A DNA stretch of 64,000 nt. Source: Chloroflexi bacterium bin20. Lineage in GTDB: Bacteria > Chloroflexota > Anaerolineae > Aggregatilineales > Phototrophicaceae. Made by a program: the position numbers and the translations under genes. A model generated the notes under the pieces. That model worked only from the letters and a program-made list of their open reading frames with translations. It had not been told where the DNA came from and did no database searches. Positions within the stretch are counted from its first letter, which is position 1; each line of letters opens with the position of its first letter. Below, piece by piece: positions 26,186 to 34,453 of this stretch. Location of the stretch: positions 848,991 through 912,990 of the forward strand of contig MPMG01000001.1 of assembly GCA_002238485.1 (NCBI GenBank). Reading direction: 5' to 3'.

Positions 26186-27363
26186 GACGGCCAGGAACAA
26201 CGCAGCAATTCGGCAAAATTGTCGCCGGGCGTGATCTGCCCGAGCAGGCTGGCATGTTTTGCGCCAGTCAGCGCGGGCAAGGTGGCCGGCCGCCCATGCC
26301 AGGTTTCGTGTGCCAGCACAGCAAAGACCAAGGCCTCTTTGAAATCGCTGTCCATGCCGATGTCTTCATGTGTCATGACAATCGCGGGATGCAGCAACTG
26401 CCGCAACATGCGCACAATGACGGGGTTGCGCCGTCCGCCGCCGCCCAGGATGACCTCGTCAATAGACGCGGGCGCGAATCGCTGGTAGGCATCGGCGATA
26501 TTGGAAGCGGTCAAGGCTGTCAAAGTGGCGATGATGTCCACTGCCGTTAAGCCGCGCGCCAGAGCAGCCCGCACAAGCTCTTTCGCCGCGGCGCTGCCAA
26601 AGGTCTCGCGACCGGTCGTTTTGGGATACCCGCGCTGATAATAGGAGTGCTCCAGCAGCTCATCCAGCCACTCTTCATTCAGCCTGCCCTGCTCCGCCAA
26701 TTTGCCGCCCTGATCGTAGGTTCGCACACCGTCCGTGAGTTGGGCGACAGCCATATCCAGCAACGCATTGCCTGGCCCGGTATCAAAGGCGATCGGCGCG
26801 GAAACGCTGTCGGACAGGGGCGGCAAGAAGGTCACATTGCCCATTCCGCCGATATTCTGCACGGCGCGCCAGCGACTTGGGTGGCGCAACAACAGCCAGT
26901 CGACATAGCTTGTTAATGGCGCGCCTTGTCCGCCGACGGCGATATCACGCGCGCGAAAATTGCTGATGGTGGTGATGCCAGTGCGTTCGGCGATGACAGC
27001 CGCTTCGCCGATTTGCAGCGATGCGCTCACTTCGCCTGTGGGCAGCACATTGTGCCAAATGGTCTGCCCGTGCGACGCGATGAGGTCAATAGAGTCTGCC
27101 GCCATGCCCGCTAGTTCAAGCTGTCGCAGGACACAATCAGCAAATACTTCCGCAAGCTCGACATGCAGCGCCGCGACATCCTGTACACGGCTCTGTTGTG
27201 GATCGCAGCTAAGCAGAATGCGCTCGCGTAAGTCCCGCGAATATGGATAGGTTGCGCCATTGATGATGTCTGCGCTCAACTGCTCGGGCTGCCCGCGAAT
27301 ATCACAAATGGCGGTATCGACGCCATCGGCGGAAGTGCCAGACATCATTCCAATGATGATCAT
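26182..27363 (-). CDS. anmK: Anhydro-N-acetylmuramic acid kinase
   Basis: A 393-residue sugar kinase of peptidoglycan recycling, which converts anhMurNAc to MurNAc-6-phosphate. The N-terminus MMSGTSADGVDTAICDI is the family's phosphate loop; later motifs are ASHGQTIWHNV, FDTGPGNALLDM (catalytic Asp) and ILGGGGRRNP. The length is typical. Its ATG overlaps the stop of the upstream membrane protein gene. No MurQ etherase is in view. Confidence 0.94.
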   Translation of the reverse strand: MIIIGMMSGTSADGVDTAICDIRGQPEQLSADIINGATYPYSRDLRERILLSCDPQQSRVQDVAALHVELAEVFADCVLRQLELAGMAADSIDLIASHGQTIWHNVLPTGEVSASLQIGEAAVIAERTGITTISNFRARDIAVGGQGAPLTSYVDWLLLRHPSRWRAVQNIGGMGNVTFLPPLSDSVSAPIAFDTGPGNALLDMAVAQLTDGVRTYDQGGKLAEQGRLNEEWLDELLEHSYYQRGYPKTTGRETFGSAAAKELVRAALARGLTAVDIIATLTALTASNIADAYQRFAPASIDEVILGGGGRRNPVIVRMLRQLLHPAIVMTHEDIGMDSDFKEALVFAVLAHETWHGRPATLPALTGAKHASLLGQITPGDNFAELLRCSWPS

Positions 27364-28064
27364 GCACCGGCAGGCGCGGGATTTATGCGCTTGGCTTTGT
27401 CATGGCGGAGGCTGCGGGTCATGGCGCGGTACATGACGATGCCGCTGAAAATTGTCAAGAAGCAGAAATGACTCAGAAGCCAGACCGTGCCGGTTACGCT
27501 CGAGCTTAGGGCAGCAGGGCCAGTCTGCGCGAATGCAAAGGCAAGGGGCAGCAAGAGTGCCAGCGCGTGGGCAGCCAGCCACAAACCGGCGCCAGACGCG
27601 TGTCGCCGCAGCCAGCTTGCCTGCGCAGCCGCCAGACATCCGACCAAGACCAGCGCAGGCAGGGCAAAGTGCAGCGCGGAGTATTGCGAGGGCGTCAGGT
27701 TTAAAGACCAGAGCCTGTGAAAATAGTCGAATGGCTCCATGAGCAGCCAGACAGCCATCCCTCCCAGCAGTCCGCCGAGGGTCGATGCGCGCCACCAGCC
27801 AGACAGCTTCCGCCGCCAGGTACGCGCTACGATAACTTGCTGCAATATGCCCACGCAGCAGCCGCTGATGACGCCATAGAGCGACAAGAGCAGGGCAAAG
27901 TTATTGTCCCAATAATCGTAATTCGGGGCGCCGCTACTGTGCTCGATAGCCCAGCGAATGACTTCTGCAGCAGCAAAGAGCAGCGCTGCGGACAAAGGCA
28001 CGACGCATAGGCCAGCAAGCAACCACAGCAGCGCAAACAGCCGTGGACGAGCAGTGGGATTCAT
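27360..28064 (-). CDS. Integral membrane protein of unknown function
   Basis: A 234-residue protein with six or seven hydrophobic stretches (residues 8-36, 55-78, 93-110, 128-148, 158-180, 190-215), Trp- and Ala-rich, and a basic tail. A soluble-side motif SSGAPNYDYWDNNFA lies between helices 1 and 2. I recognise no family. It overlaps anmK by 4 bases and lies downstream of two tRNA-Ser genes on the same strand, from whose promoter it might be read. Confidence 0.7.
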   Translation of the reverse strand: MNPTARPRLFALLWLLAGLCVVPLSAALLFAAAEVIRWAIEHSSGAPNYDYWDNNFALLLSLYGVISGCCVGILQQVIVARTWRRKLSGWWRASTLGGLLGGMAVWLLMEPFDYFHRLWSLNLTPSQYSALHFALPALVLVGCLAAAQASWLRRHASGAGLWLAAHALALLLPLAFAFAQTGPAALSSSVTGTVWLLSHFCFLTIFSGIVMYRAMTRSLRHDKAKRINPAPAGA

Positions 28065-28117
28065 ATCGCCGACTCCTGCGCCAGCGAGATAAGCAAAGCG
28101 CGCACGCGAGAAAAAGG

Positions 28118-28206
28118 CGGAGAGGACAGGATTCGAACCTGCGGTACCCTATGACAGGTACAACCGCTTAGCAGGCGGCCCCAATCAACCACTCTGGCAC
28201 CTCTCC
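28118..28206 (-). tRNA. tRNA-Ser (GCU)
   Basis: 89-nt serine tRNA on the minus strand: acceptor GGAGAGG/CCTCTCC, long variable arm (GTACCTGTCATAGGGTAC) and T arm GCAGGTTCGAATCCTGT. The anticodon loop CTGCTAA gives GCU, reading AGC/AGU. CCA is not encoded; a T-run (CTTTTTC) follows the 3' end and could terminate the transcript. Confidence 0.96.
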
Positions 28207-28237
28207 ATTGACTATTCGTCTGTTAATCGGTTCAAGG

Positions 28238-28324
28238 CGGAGAGGACAGGATTCGAACCTGCGGTACGGAAGACCGTACAATGGTTTTCAAGACCATCGC
28301 CTTAAACCACTCGGCCACCTCTCC
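28238..28324 (-). tRNA. tRNA-Ser (UGA)
   Basis: 87-nt serine tRNA on the minus strand with the same acceptor and T arm as its neighbour 31 bases downstream, and variable arm GTACGGTCTTCCGTAC. The anticodon loop CTTGAAA gives UGA, reading UCA and wobble codons. CCA is not encoded. The shared 3' third suggests the two tRNAs arose by duplication. Confidence 0.96.
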
Positions 28325-28358
28325 CCGGGCGCTAGCCTTTCGCGATGCGGCCACATGG

Positions 28359-28387
28359 ATGCTAGCACGCGCCGCACAGGCTGTCAA
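28359..28387 (-). promoter_or_regulatory. Strong predicted promoter of the tRNA-Ser pair
   Basis: On the minus strand a perfect -35 TTGACA (28382-28387), 17-base spacer and extended -10 TGC-TAGCAT (-10 at 28359-28364), 34 bases before the tRNA 5' end. It is another GTGCTAnnnT example. Confidence 0.75.
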
Positions 28388-28465
28388 TCCGCATTCGATT
28401 TGGGTGTGATGTGTCTGCTGCATACAAAGCAAATGTAGGGGCTACTCTGTGAGCCGCCCTATTTT

Positions 28466-28512
28466 ACTCCCCTCAGTCCCCCCGAAAAGTCGGGGGGAGG
28501 CAACGGCGCGCC
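28466..28512 (+). repeat. Repeat family, copy C (truncated, hairpin core plus flanks)
   Basis: CCCCTCAGTCCCCCCGAAAA and its continuation match copy A nearly base for base through GGAGGCAACGGCGC; stem CCCCCCGA/TCGGGGGG with loop AAAG. The outer ends and any target duplication are lost. About 15 bases further (28526-28550) a degenerate CTGTGTCCTCTGCGCTTCTG run resembles the CTCTGTG-rich insert of copy E. The 28325-28642 gap otherwise holds only two promoters. Confidence 0.7.
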
Positions 28513-28590
28513 CTTTCAACGAAACGCTGTGTCCTCTGCGCTTCTGTGGAGAGCTGTGCATGTGAACCGATTGCCGAGGGCGGGTCGGCG

Positions 28591-28619
28591 TTGAGACCAG
28601 CGCGATTGCCCATTATACT
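28591..28619 (+). promoter_or_regulatory. Predicted promoter of the CPBP-rlmN-rpe-fakA-recG run
   Basis: -35 TTGAGA (28591-28596), exact 17-base spacer and -10 TATACT (28614-28619). The first ATG is 24 bases downstream with GCGAGGA before it. No further convincing promoter is seen until the one before coaD. Confidence 0.65.
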
Positions 28620-28642
28620 GGGTGCTTGGAAGCGAGGATTTC

Positions 28643-29377
28643 ATGCTGTCTGCCTGGTTCAGGACCACAGAAAAGTTGATCCACTGGCTAGGCCTTTGGG
28701 AGACGCCGTCTTTCAGCGCGCACAAGCCTGTGCACCGCGCCGCCCTTGTGCTTTTGATGTTTGGCGCTGCTCTGGCGCTGGTCAATGACGCTGCGCAGAC
28801 GGACAGCTCGGTCGATGCCTGGGGCGCATTGCAGTCTCAAGCGGTGACGGCGCTGGTCTTCCTGGCTCTGGCGCTGCTGGGTATCGGACTGCCCTTTTGG
28901 CGCAGGTGGTCACAGGCGCGCCTGCGGCTGGGCTTGCTCAACTTGCGGCATCGTGACTGGCTGGCGGGGGTGGGCGCGGGCATCTGCTTGTACGCGCTGG
29001 CCTATGCGGCGACAACGGTCTGGTCGCATGCTGTGCCGGCCGATGCCTTCGTGGAGCAGACCAAAGAGGCGCGCATGCTGCACGAAGCGCTTGGCGTCAA
29101 CCTGTTGCCCGCTCTGCTGCTGGCTCTGCTGACCGCCGCCAGCGAAGAAATCTTGTTTCGCGGCGCATTGCAGCCGGTCTTCGGCGCGCTGATCACCTCG
29201 ATATTCTTCACGCTGCTGCACCCGGCCCTGCTCTACACGCCTGGCATGCTGATCATCTTCGGCCTGTCGCTGGGCTTGGGTTGGCTGCGCATTCGCTGGA
29301 ACACCGGCGTGGCTGTCGCCGCCCATGCCAGCTACAATTTTCTTCCTTTTCTGCTAGCGCATGCGGGTGCGGCTTGA
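28643..29377 (+). CDS. CPBP-family intramembrane metalloprotease
   Basis: A 244-residue membrane protein with intact CPBP motifs: AASEEILFRGALQ (EExxxR), FFTLLHPALL (FxxxH) and VAAHASYNFL (HxxxN). These are the metal-binding and catalytic groups of Rce1/CAAX-type proteases. It therefore contrasts with the degenerate relative at 15.7 kb. The stop TGA overlaps the rlmN ATG. The ATG at 28643 is chosen over one 21 bases upstream because of the ribosome site GAGGA. Confidence 0.88.
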   Translation: MLSAWFRTTEKLIHWLGLWETPSFSAHKPVHRAALVLLMFGAALALVNDAAQTDSSVDAWGALQSQAVTALVFLALALLGIGLPFWRRWSQARLRLGLLNLRHRDWLAGVGAGICLYALAYAATTVWSHAVPADAFVEQTKEARMLHEALGVNLLPALLLALLTAASEEILFRGALQPVFGALITSIFFTLLHPALLYTPGMLIIFGLSLGLGWLRIRWNTGVAVAAHASYNFLPFLLAHAGAA

Positions 29378-30471
29378 TGAACAAAGTAAATCTGTACGCG
29401 CTTGATAGGGAGCAGCTGCGCGATCTGCTAGTGAAAATGGGCGAGAAGCCTTTCCGCGCCAGGCAGGTTCGCGACTGGATGTATGGACAGCGCGTCGACA
29501 AGCTCGCCGCCATGCGCAACTTGCCGGACGCGACTATCGACAAGCTCGCGGAAGTCGCTGAGCTGGGCGAGCTGCAATTAGCCGCGCAGCAAATCAGCCG
29601 CGATGGCACGATCAAGCGCGTGTATCAATTGTGTGACGGGCAGCTCATCGAGTCGGTGCTGATGCCCTACGCGGATGGTCGCATGACCGCCTGCATATCC
29701 TCACAAGCTGGATGTGCCATGGGCTGCGTTTTCTGCGCGACTGGACAGATGGGCTTCAGCCGCAACCTCACTGCCACAGAGATCTTCGAGCAGGCCATGG
29801 TCTTCGCGCGGGAGCTGGCGGCGCGGGGCGAGCGGCTGAGCAATGTCGTGTTCATGGGCATGGGCGAGCCATTTCACAATTACGAGGCTTCGCTGGCAGC
29901 TGTGCGTATGCTGATGCAGCGGCTGGGTATCGGCGCGCGGCACATCACAATCAGCACAGTGGGACTTGCGCCTCAGATACGCCGCTTCGCCGACGAGGGG
30001 CTGCAAGTCAAGCTGGCGGTCAGCCTGCACAGGTCTGACGATGCCCAGCGCTCGCAGTTGCTGCCGGTCAATCGGCGCTGGGACATCGCTGCGCTGCTGG
30101 ATGCCTGCCGTTATTATTGCGCGCGCAGGAATCGGCGCATCTCCTTTGAATGGGCTGCCATCGCCGGCGAAAACGACACAGCCGATGAAGCCCGGCGTCT
30201 GGGGCGGCTGCTGCAAGGCATGAACTGTCATGTCAACATCATCCCTTTGAATCCTACGGGCGGCTATACGGGCCTTCCAGCCGATTCGCGCAATATCGAG
30301 GCTTTCCAGGCCACGTTGCGGTCCTTTGGCCTGGGCAGCACAGTGCGAGTGCGGCGAGGCATCGATATCGCTGCGGGCTGCGGGCAACTCAAAACGGCGC
30401 TGCTGTTGCCACAAGCGCGCGCAAGCAGTACCATTCCTGCTATGCCAAACGAAGCGATCTCCCAGCCATGA
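29377..30471 (+). CDS. rlmN: 23S rRNA A2503-C2 / tRNA A37-C2 methyltransferase RlmN
   Basis: A 364-residue radical-SAM methylase. The cluster motif is CAMGCVFC, followed by GFSRNLTATEI. MGMGEPFHNY and STVGLAPQIRRF are family signatures, and the resolving cysteine near the C-terminus is in DIAAGCGQL. It modifies the peptidyl-transferase centre and some tRNAs. The gene starts within the CPBP stop and ends in an ATGA overlap with rpe. The last 25 residues are extra. Confidence 0.95.
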   Translation: MNKVNLYALDREQLRDLLVKMGEKPFRARQVRDWMYGQRVDKLAAMRNLPDATIDKLAEVAELGELQLAAQQISRDGTIKRVYQLCDGQLIESVLMPYADGRMTACISSQAGCAMGCVFCATGQMGFSRNLTATEIFEQAMVFARELAARGERLSNVVFMGMGEPFHNYEASLAAVRMLMQRLGIGARHITISTVGLAPQIRRFADEGLQVKLAVSLHRSDDAQRSQLLPVNRRWDIAALLDACRYYCARRNRRISFEWAAIAGENDTADEARRLGRLLQGMNCHVNIIPLNPTGGYTGLPADSRNIEAFQATLRSFGLGSTVRVRRGIDIAAGCGQLKTALLLPQARASSTIPAMPNEAISQP

Positions 30472-31145
30472 TGACGCAGCGAAGGCTAAAAATCGCGCCA
30501 TCGATATTGGCGGCGGATTTCAGCTGTCTGGGCGACCAGGTGATTCAAGCGCAGGCGGCCGGCGCGGAACTGATCCATATTGATGTCATGGATGGGCGCT
30601 TCGTACCCAATATCACTATGGGACCGCTGGTTGTGCAGGCGGTTGCACGGGTTGCGCGCATCCCGCTGGATGTGCACCTGATGATTGTCGAGCCAGAGCG
30701 AACCATCGGTCAATTTGCCGATAGCGGCGCGTCTGCCATCACCGTGCATGTTGAAGCTTGCCCGCACCTGCATCGCACGCTGGCGCAGATCAAGGAAGCG
30801 GGCTGTCGTGCGGGCGTCGCGCTGAACCCGCATACGCCAGCAGAATCCATTCGCGAAGTGCTGGATATGATCAGCCAAATCAATGTGATGACGGTGAATC
30901 CTGGCTTTGGCGGGCAGCAATTCATCAACGCTGCCACGAGCAAAATCAGCCGGCTGCGGCACATGGTTCTCGATGGCGGTCATGATATCGACATTGAGGT
31001 CGATGGCGGCATCAACAGCCAGACGATCGCAACTGCCCAGGCTTGCGGCGCCAACATCATGATCGCCGGCAGCTGCATATTTGGACATGCAGATGGCATC
31101 GCGGCAGGCATATCGGCGCTGCGCAGGGCGGCAGCCTCGACATGA
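30468..31145 (+). CDS. rpe: Ribulose-phosphate 3-epimerase
   Basis: A 225-residue TIM barrel of the pentose phosphate pathway. Motifs: APSILAADFSCLGDQV, HIDVMDGRFVPNITMG (metal His and Asp), DVHLMIVEPE, MTVNPGFGGQQFI and EVDGGINSQT (catalytic Asp). Length and order are standard. It overlaps rlmN and fakA by 4 bases on each side. The link with fatty-acid kinase and RecG genes is a positional habit of many Gram-positive and Chloroflexota genomes rather than a pathway. Confidence 0.95.
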   Translation: MMTQRRLKIAPSILAADFSCLGDQVIQAQAAGAELIHIDVMDGRFVPNITMGPLVVQAVARVARIPLDVHLMIVEPERTIGQFADSGASAITVHVEACPHLHRTLAQIKEAGCRAGVALNPHTPAESIREVLDMISQINVMTVNPGFGGQQFINAATSKISRLRHMVLDGGHDIDIEVDGGINSQTIATAQACGANIMIAGSCIFGHADGIAAGISALRRAAAST

Positions 31146-32734
31146 GCGAAGCCATGGACGGTCGCTTGCTGAAAGCCGCTCTTGCCGCGGGCACAGCGCA
31201 AGTCGCCCGCGGAGCCGAAGGCATCAATGCGCTGAATGTCTTTCCCGTGCCCGATGGCGATACCGGCACGAATATGCGACACACCTTGCATCGCGCGTTT
31301 GACGAAATCGCTGCTCACGACAGCAAAAATGCCAGCGTGATAGCCAAGAGCTTCGCGCAGGGAGCATTGATGGGCGCCCGAGGCAACAGCGGCACGATCC
31401 TGTCGCAGCTCTTGGGTGGCTTTGCCGATGCCCTGGGCGACGCGCCCGTCTTGACGCCCATGCTGCTGCGAGATGCGGCTGGCAGCGCGGTGGAAAGAGC
31501 CTATGCCGCAGTCGCAGAACCGACCGAAGGCACGATCTTGACTGTAGCGCGAGAGGCCGCCGAAAGCCTGGCAGCAGACAACCTGCATGACGCGACCACA
31601 ACTCAGCTGATGAACAGGGCGGTGTGCGCTGCGCGAGAATCGCTGGCGAAGACACCGGATCTGCTGCCCATTTTGCGCGAGGCTGGTGTGGTCGATGCCG
31701 GCGGCATGGGCTTGCTCTGCTTCTTGCAAGGCATGACCAGGGGCAATGCGGGAGACTTGCCAGAACTTGCGCTAGCCAAGCCGACACCCCGTCAAGCGGC
31801 AAAGCAACCAGGCGACTATGGGTACGATGTGCAATTTCTCATGCGTGGCAGTGGGCTGGATGTCACCGCCGTCCGCCGCGACATGGGGCAATTGGGCTGG
31901 TCGGTCCTGGTGGTTGGCGGGGGCGCCGCCATCAAAGTGCATATCCACGCGCACAATCCCGCGCCGCCACTGGATTACGCCGTCAAAACCGGGGCAGAAC
32001 TGGACGACATCGTGGTCGAAAATATGTCCCTGCAAGCGCAGGCTTTTCAATCGCAGCAGACACAACATGGCACAGCCGTCATCGCCGCAGCAGATGGGGA
32101 TGGCTTTCTTGCCCTGCTGCGGGATCTGGGCTGCCACAGCATCATCGACAGCAGCGCGGGCAGTCCTGCTGCCGAAGAGATTCTCGCCGCTGTCAATCGG
32201 CAGCCACACGGGCAAGTCATCGTCTTGCCGAATGACAAGAACGCGATCTTGGCGGCCGAACAAGCTGTTCAACTCGCGAAGGACAAGCAAGCAGTTGTGA
32301 TCCCCACGCGCAGTGTGCAGCAAGGCATCAGCGCCATGCTCGCTTGGGGAAGCGCCAATGACACAGACGCATCGTTGGACGAGACCTTGTCGGAAATGCG
32401 CCTGTCCAGCGAGTCGGTATTGTCGATCGCTGTTGCTCGCGCCAGTCGTTCGGCACAGATCCAAGGAACATCGATTCGGCAGGGTGAATACATCGCCATG
32501 GTTGATGGACAGATCCGCGCAGCCGCCAGCGATATCTTCTGCGCGCTGCATTCCGTTTTGCATGCCGATGTTGATGCAGACCACGAACTGGTCACGCTGT
32601 ATTACGGCGCAGGCATGACGGCAGAGCAAGCGCAGGATTTGCTGGATCGCTTGAAGTCCGAGTGCGGCGGGCTGGAATACGAAGCGGTTTTCGGTGGTCA
32701 ACGTTCTCATCCCGTTTTGGTCAGCATCGAATAA
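31142..32734 (+). CDS. fakA: Fatty acid kinase subunit A (DAK2/DegV-associated, YloV-type)
   Basis: A 530-residue ATP-binding subunit that phosphorylates fatty acids presented by FakB (DegV) proteins. The DAK2/DhaL domain (residues 1-205) shows ALNVFPVPDGDTGTNM (Mg/ATP aspartates), MGARGNSGTILSQL and EAGVVDAGGMGL. The middle and C-terminal regions match the YloV layout, including VLPNDKNAILAAEQA. It overlaps rpe and is followed directly by two DegV genes (TAATG overlap), the complete FakAB set. The role is use of exogenous or recycled fatty acids for phospholipids. Confidence 0.92.
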   Translation: MSEAMDGRLLKAALAAGTAQVARGAEGINALNVFPVPDGDTGTNMRHTLHRAFDEIAAHDSKNASVIAKSFAQGALMGARGNSGTILSQLLGGFADALGDAPVLTPMLLRDAAGSAVERAYAAVAEPTEGTILTVAREAAESLAADNLHDATTTQLMNRAVCAARESLAKTPDLLPILREAGVVDAGGMGLLCFLQGMTRGNAGDLPELALAKPTPRQAAKQPGDYGYDVQFLMRGSGLDVTAVRRDMGQLGWSVLVVGGGAAIKVHIHAHNPAPPLDYAVKTGAELDDIVVENMSLQAQAFQSQQTQHGTAVIAAADGDGFLALLRDLGCHSIIDSSAGSPAAEEILAAVNRQPHGQVIVLPNDKNAILAAEQAVQLAKDKQAVVIPTRSVQQGISAMLAWGSANDTDASLDETLSEMRLSSESVLSIAVARASRSAQIQGTSIRQGEYIAMVDGQIRAAASDIFCALHSVLHADVDADHELVTLYYGAGMTAEQAQDLLDRLKSECGGLEYEAVFGGQRSHPVLVSIE

Positions 32735-33606
32735 TGCCCAGAATCCAGATCGTCACCGATAGTGGCGCGCGCTTTTCCAACCCTCGTTTGATACGGCATT
32801 TCCCCGTCACGATTTTGCCCAATACCATCACGATCGGCGACAGGCAACTACGCGAAGATTTGGACATCGATTCCGAAGCGGCTTTTTCGCGCATTTCGCA
32901 GCTTGCGCAGCCGCCAATTGTCACGCCGCCATCGGAACGCGACTATGCAGAAGTTTTTCTGCGCCACGCCCCGCATTGCGACGCCATCATCTCGGTGCAT
33001 CCCTCTCGCCGGCTGAGCGAAAGCTGGCAGAATGGACGCATAGCTGCCCAGGCTGTGAGCAGCGATTGTGAGATTGCTGTGGTCGATTCGCAAAGTTTGT
33101 GCGCCGGGCAAGGCATGCTGATACGGGTGGCAGCGCAGGCAGCCGAAGCAGCCACCGATGTCGAGACCGCAATCCAACAGGTGCGCCAAGCGGTCGATCG
33201 CATTTATTCGGTGTATTGCGTGCGCGACACAAGATTTCTGCGCGCCAATGGCATTATGAGCGCCTCGCACGCCATCTTGTCGGCGCAGCTGGGCGTCATG
33301 CCATTTGTCAGTTTGGAAGGCGGCGAAATCATCGTAATCGAAAAGGTGCAAAATATCAGCCAGACGATCGAGCGCATGGTCGAATTCATGACGGAGTTCA
33401 CCGCATTGGAAGACGCGCTTGTGCTGCAAGATCAGCGGCAGATCACCGAACAGACGCGCTTGATGCACGAATATTTGGCGCTGGACTTTCCTGGCCAGCA
33501 TTTCCCTTTCACAATGTACAGCGCGACCATGGCTTGCTATTTGGGCGCTGCAGCCAGCGGCATGGCGGTGCTGGAGAAAGCTGACGAAGATGACTTTGAC
33601 TTCTAG
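32734..33606 (+). CDS. DegV-family fatty acid-binding protein (FakB-like, first)
   Basis: A 290-residue DegV-fold protein: N-terminal IQIVTDSGARF, TPPSERDYAEVF (the T-P-S segment near the lipid head site), IISVHPSRRLSESWQNG, VVDSQSLCAGQGMLIR and, late, FPFTMYSATMACYLGAAASG, where canonical FakB has HxGPG-type residues. The replaced Gly-Pro-Gly and the Cys-rich acidic tail (ADEDDFDF) differ from the second copy, so its ligand may differ. It overlaps fakA by one base (TAATG) and the next gene by 17. Confidence 0.88.
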   Translation: MPRIQIVTDSGARFSNPRLIRHFPVTILPNTITIGDRQLREDLDIDSEAAFSRISQLAQPPIVTPPSERDYAEVFLRHAPHCDAIISVHPSRRLSESWQNGRIAAQAVSSDCEIAVVDSQSLCAGQGMLIRVAAQAAEAATDVETAIQQVRQAVDRIYSVYCVRDTRFLRANGIMSASHAILSAQLGVMPFVSLEGGEIIVIEKVQNISQTIERMVEFMTEFTALEDALVLQDQRQITEQTRLMHEYLALDFPGQHFPFTMYSATMACYLGAAASGMAVLEKADEDDFDF

Positions 33607-34450
33607 GCGCGTAGTCATCGCTGCCGACAGCGTCTGTGATTTGCCGGACGAGCTGGCAAGGCGCTTGGATGTGCGCATCATCCCGACCTACATCAACATT
33701 GGCGACCGCAGCTATGCCGATGATGGCCTGTCGCTGGACCGCGGGCAGTTTTATCGCGATCTGGCAACGATGACGCAGCAGCCACAGACCGCCGCTCCTT
33801 CGCCAGGCGATGCCGAAGCCTTTTACCGCAGCATACTTGGCGAGGGCGCAGAGCATATCATCTCGCTGCATGTGCCGGCCAATCTGAGCGGCACATTGAA
33901 CGCCATGCGGCTGGGCGCAGAATTCGCCTCGCAGCAGATTTCGCTGGTCGACAGCCTGCAGCTGACTTTCGGCATCGGCTTGCAAGTTTGGGCGGCTGCG
34001 CAACTGGCATCTGCAGGCGCGCCTGTAGCTGACATCCTCGATGCCATTGAACGCGTTCGGCGGCATACGAAAGTCTATGCCATCATCGATACGCTGGAAT
34101 ACCTGCGACGCAGTGGGCGCGTAAACACGCTGGTATCCAGCCTGGGCAGCCTGCTGCGCATCAAGCCTATTATCAACATGCAGGATGGCGAAATCACATC
34201 GGTGGCGCGCCTGCGCACCTGGAAGCGAGCCGAAGAGCGCCTGCGAGAGTTGACGCGGGCAGAAGCGCCTTTGGAACGGCTGGCGATCTTGCACATCGAC
34301 AACCGCGCCGGCGCCGAGCGCTTCCTGGAGTCTATAGACGATATCGCGCCATCTGATACACTAGTCATCGAGACCAGCCCGACCATGGGCTGTCATGTCG
34401 GTCCGGGCTCGGTCGGCGTGGCGACACTGCGCAGCGACTGGAGACGATAA
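33590..34450 (+). CDS. DegV-family fatty acid-binding protein (FakB-like, second)
   Basis: A 286-residue canonical DegV protein: VVIAADSVCDLPDELARR, TAAPSPGDAEAFYR, HVPANLSGTLNAMRLGA, VDSLQLTFGIGLQ, LEYLRRSGRVN and the C-terminal CHVGPGSVGVAT carrying the phosphate-binding Gly-Pro-Gly. All FakB hallmarks are present, so this copy is the best candidate acyl-phosphate carrier for FakA. It ends 3 bases before recG. Confidence 0.92.
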   Translation: MTLTSRRVVIAADSVCDLPDELARRLDVRIIPTYINIGDRSYADDGLSLDRGQFYRDLATMTQQPQTAAPSPGDAEAFYRSILGEGAEHIISLHVPANLSGTLNAMRLGAEFASQQISLVDSLQLTFGIGLQVWAAAQLASAGAPVADILDAIERVRRHTKVYAIIDTLEYLRRSGRVNTLVSSLGSLLRIKPIINMQDGEITSVARLRTWKRAEERLRELTRAEAPLERLAILHIDNRAGAERFLESIDDIAPSDTLVIETSPTMGCHVGPGSVGVATLRSDWRR

Positions 34451-34453
34451 GGC

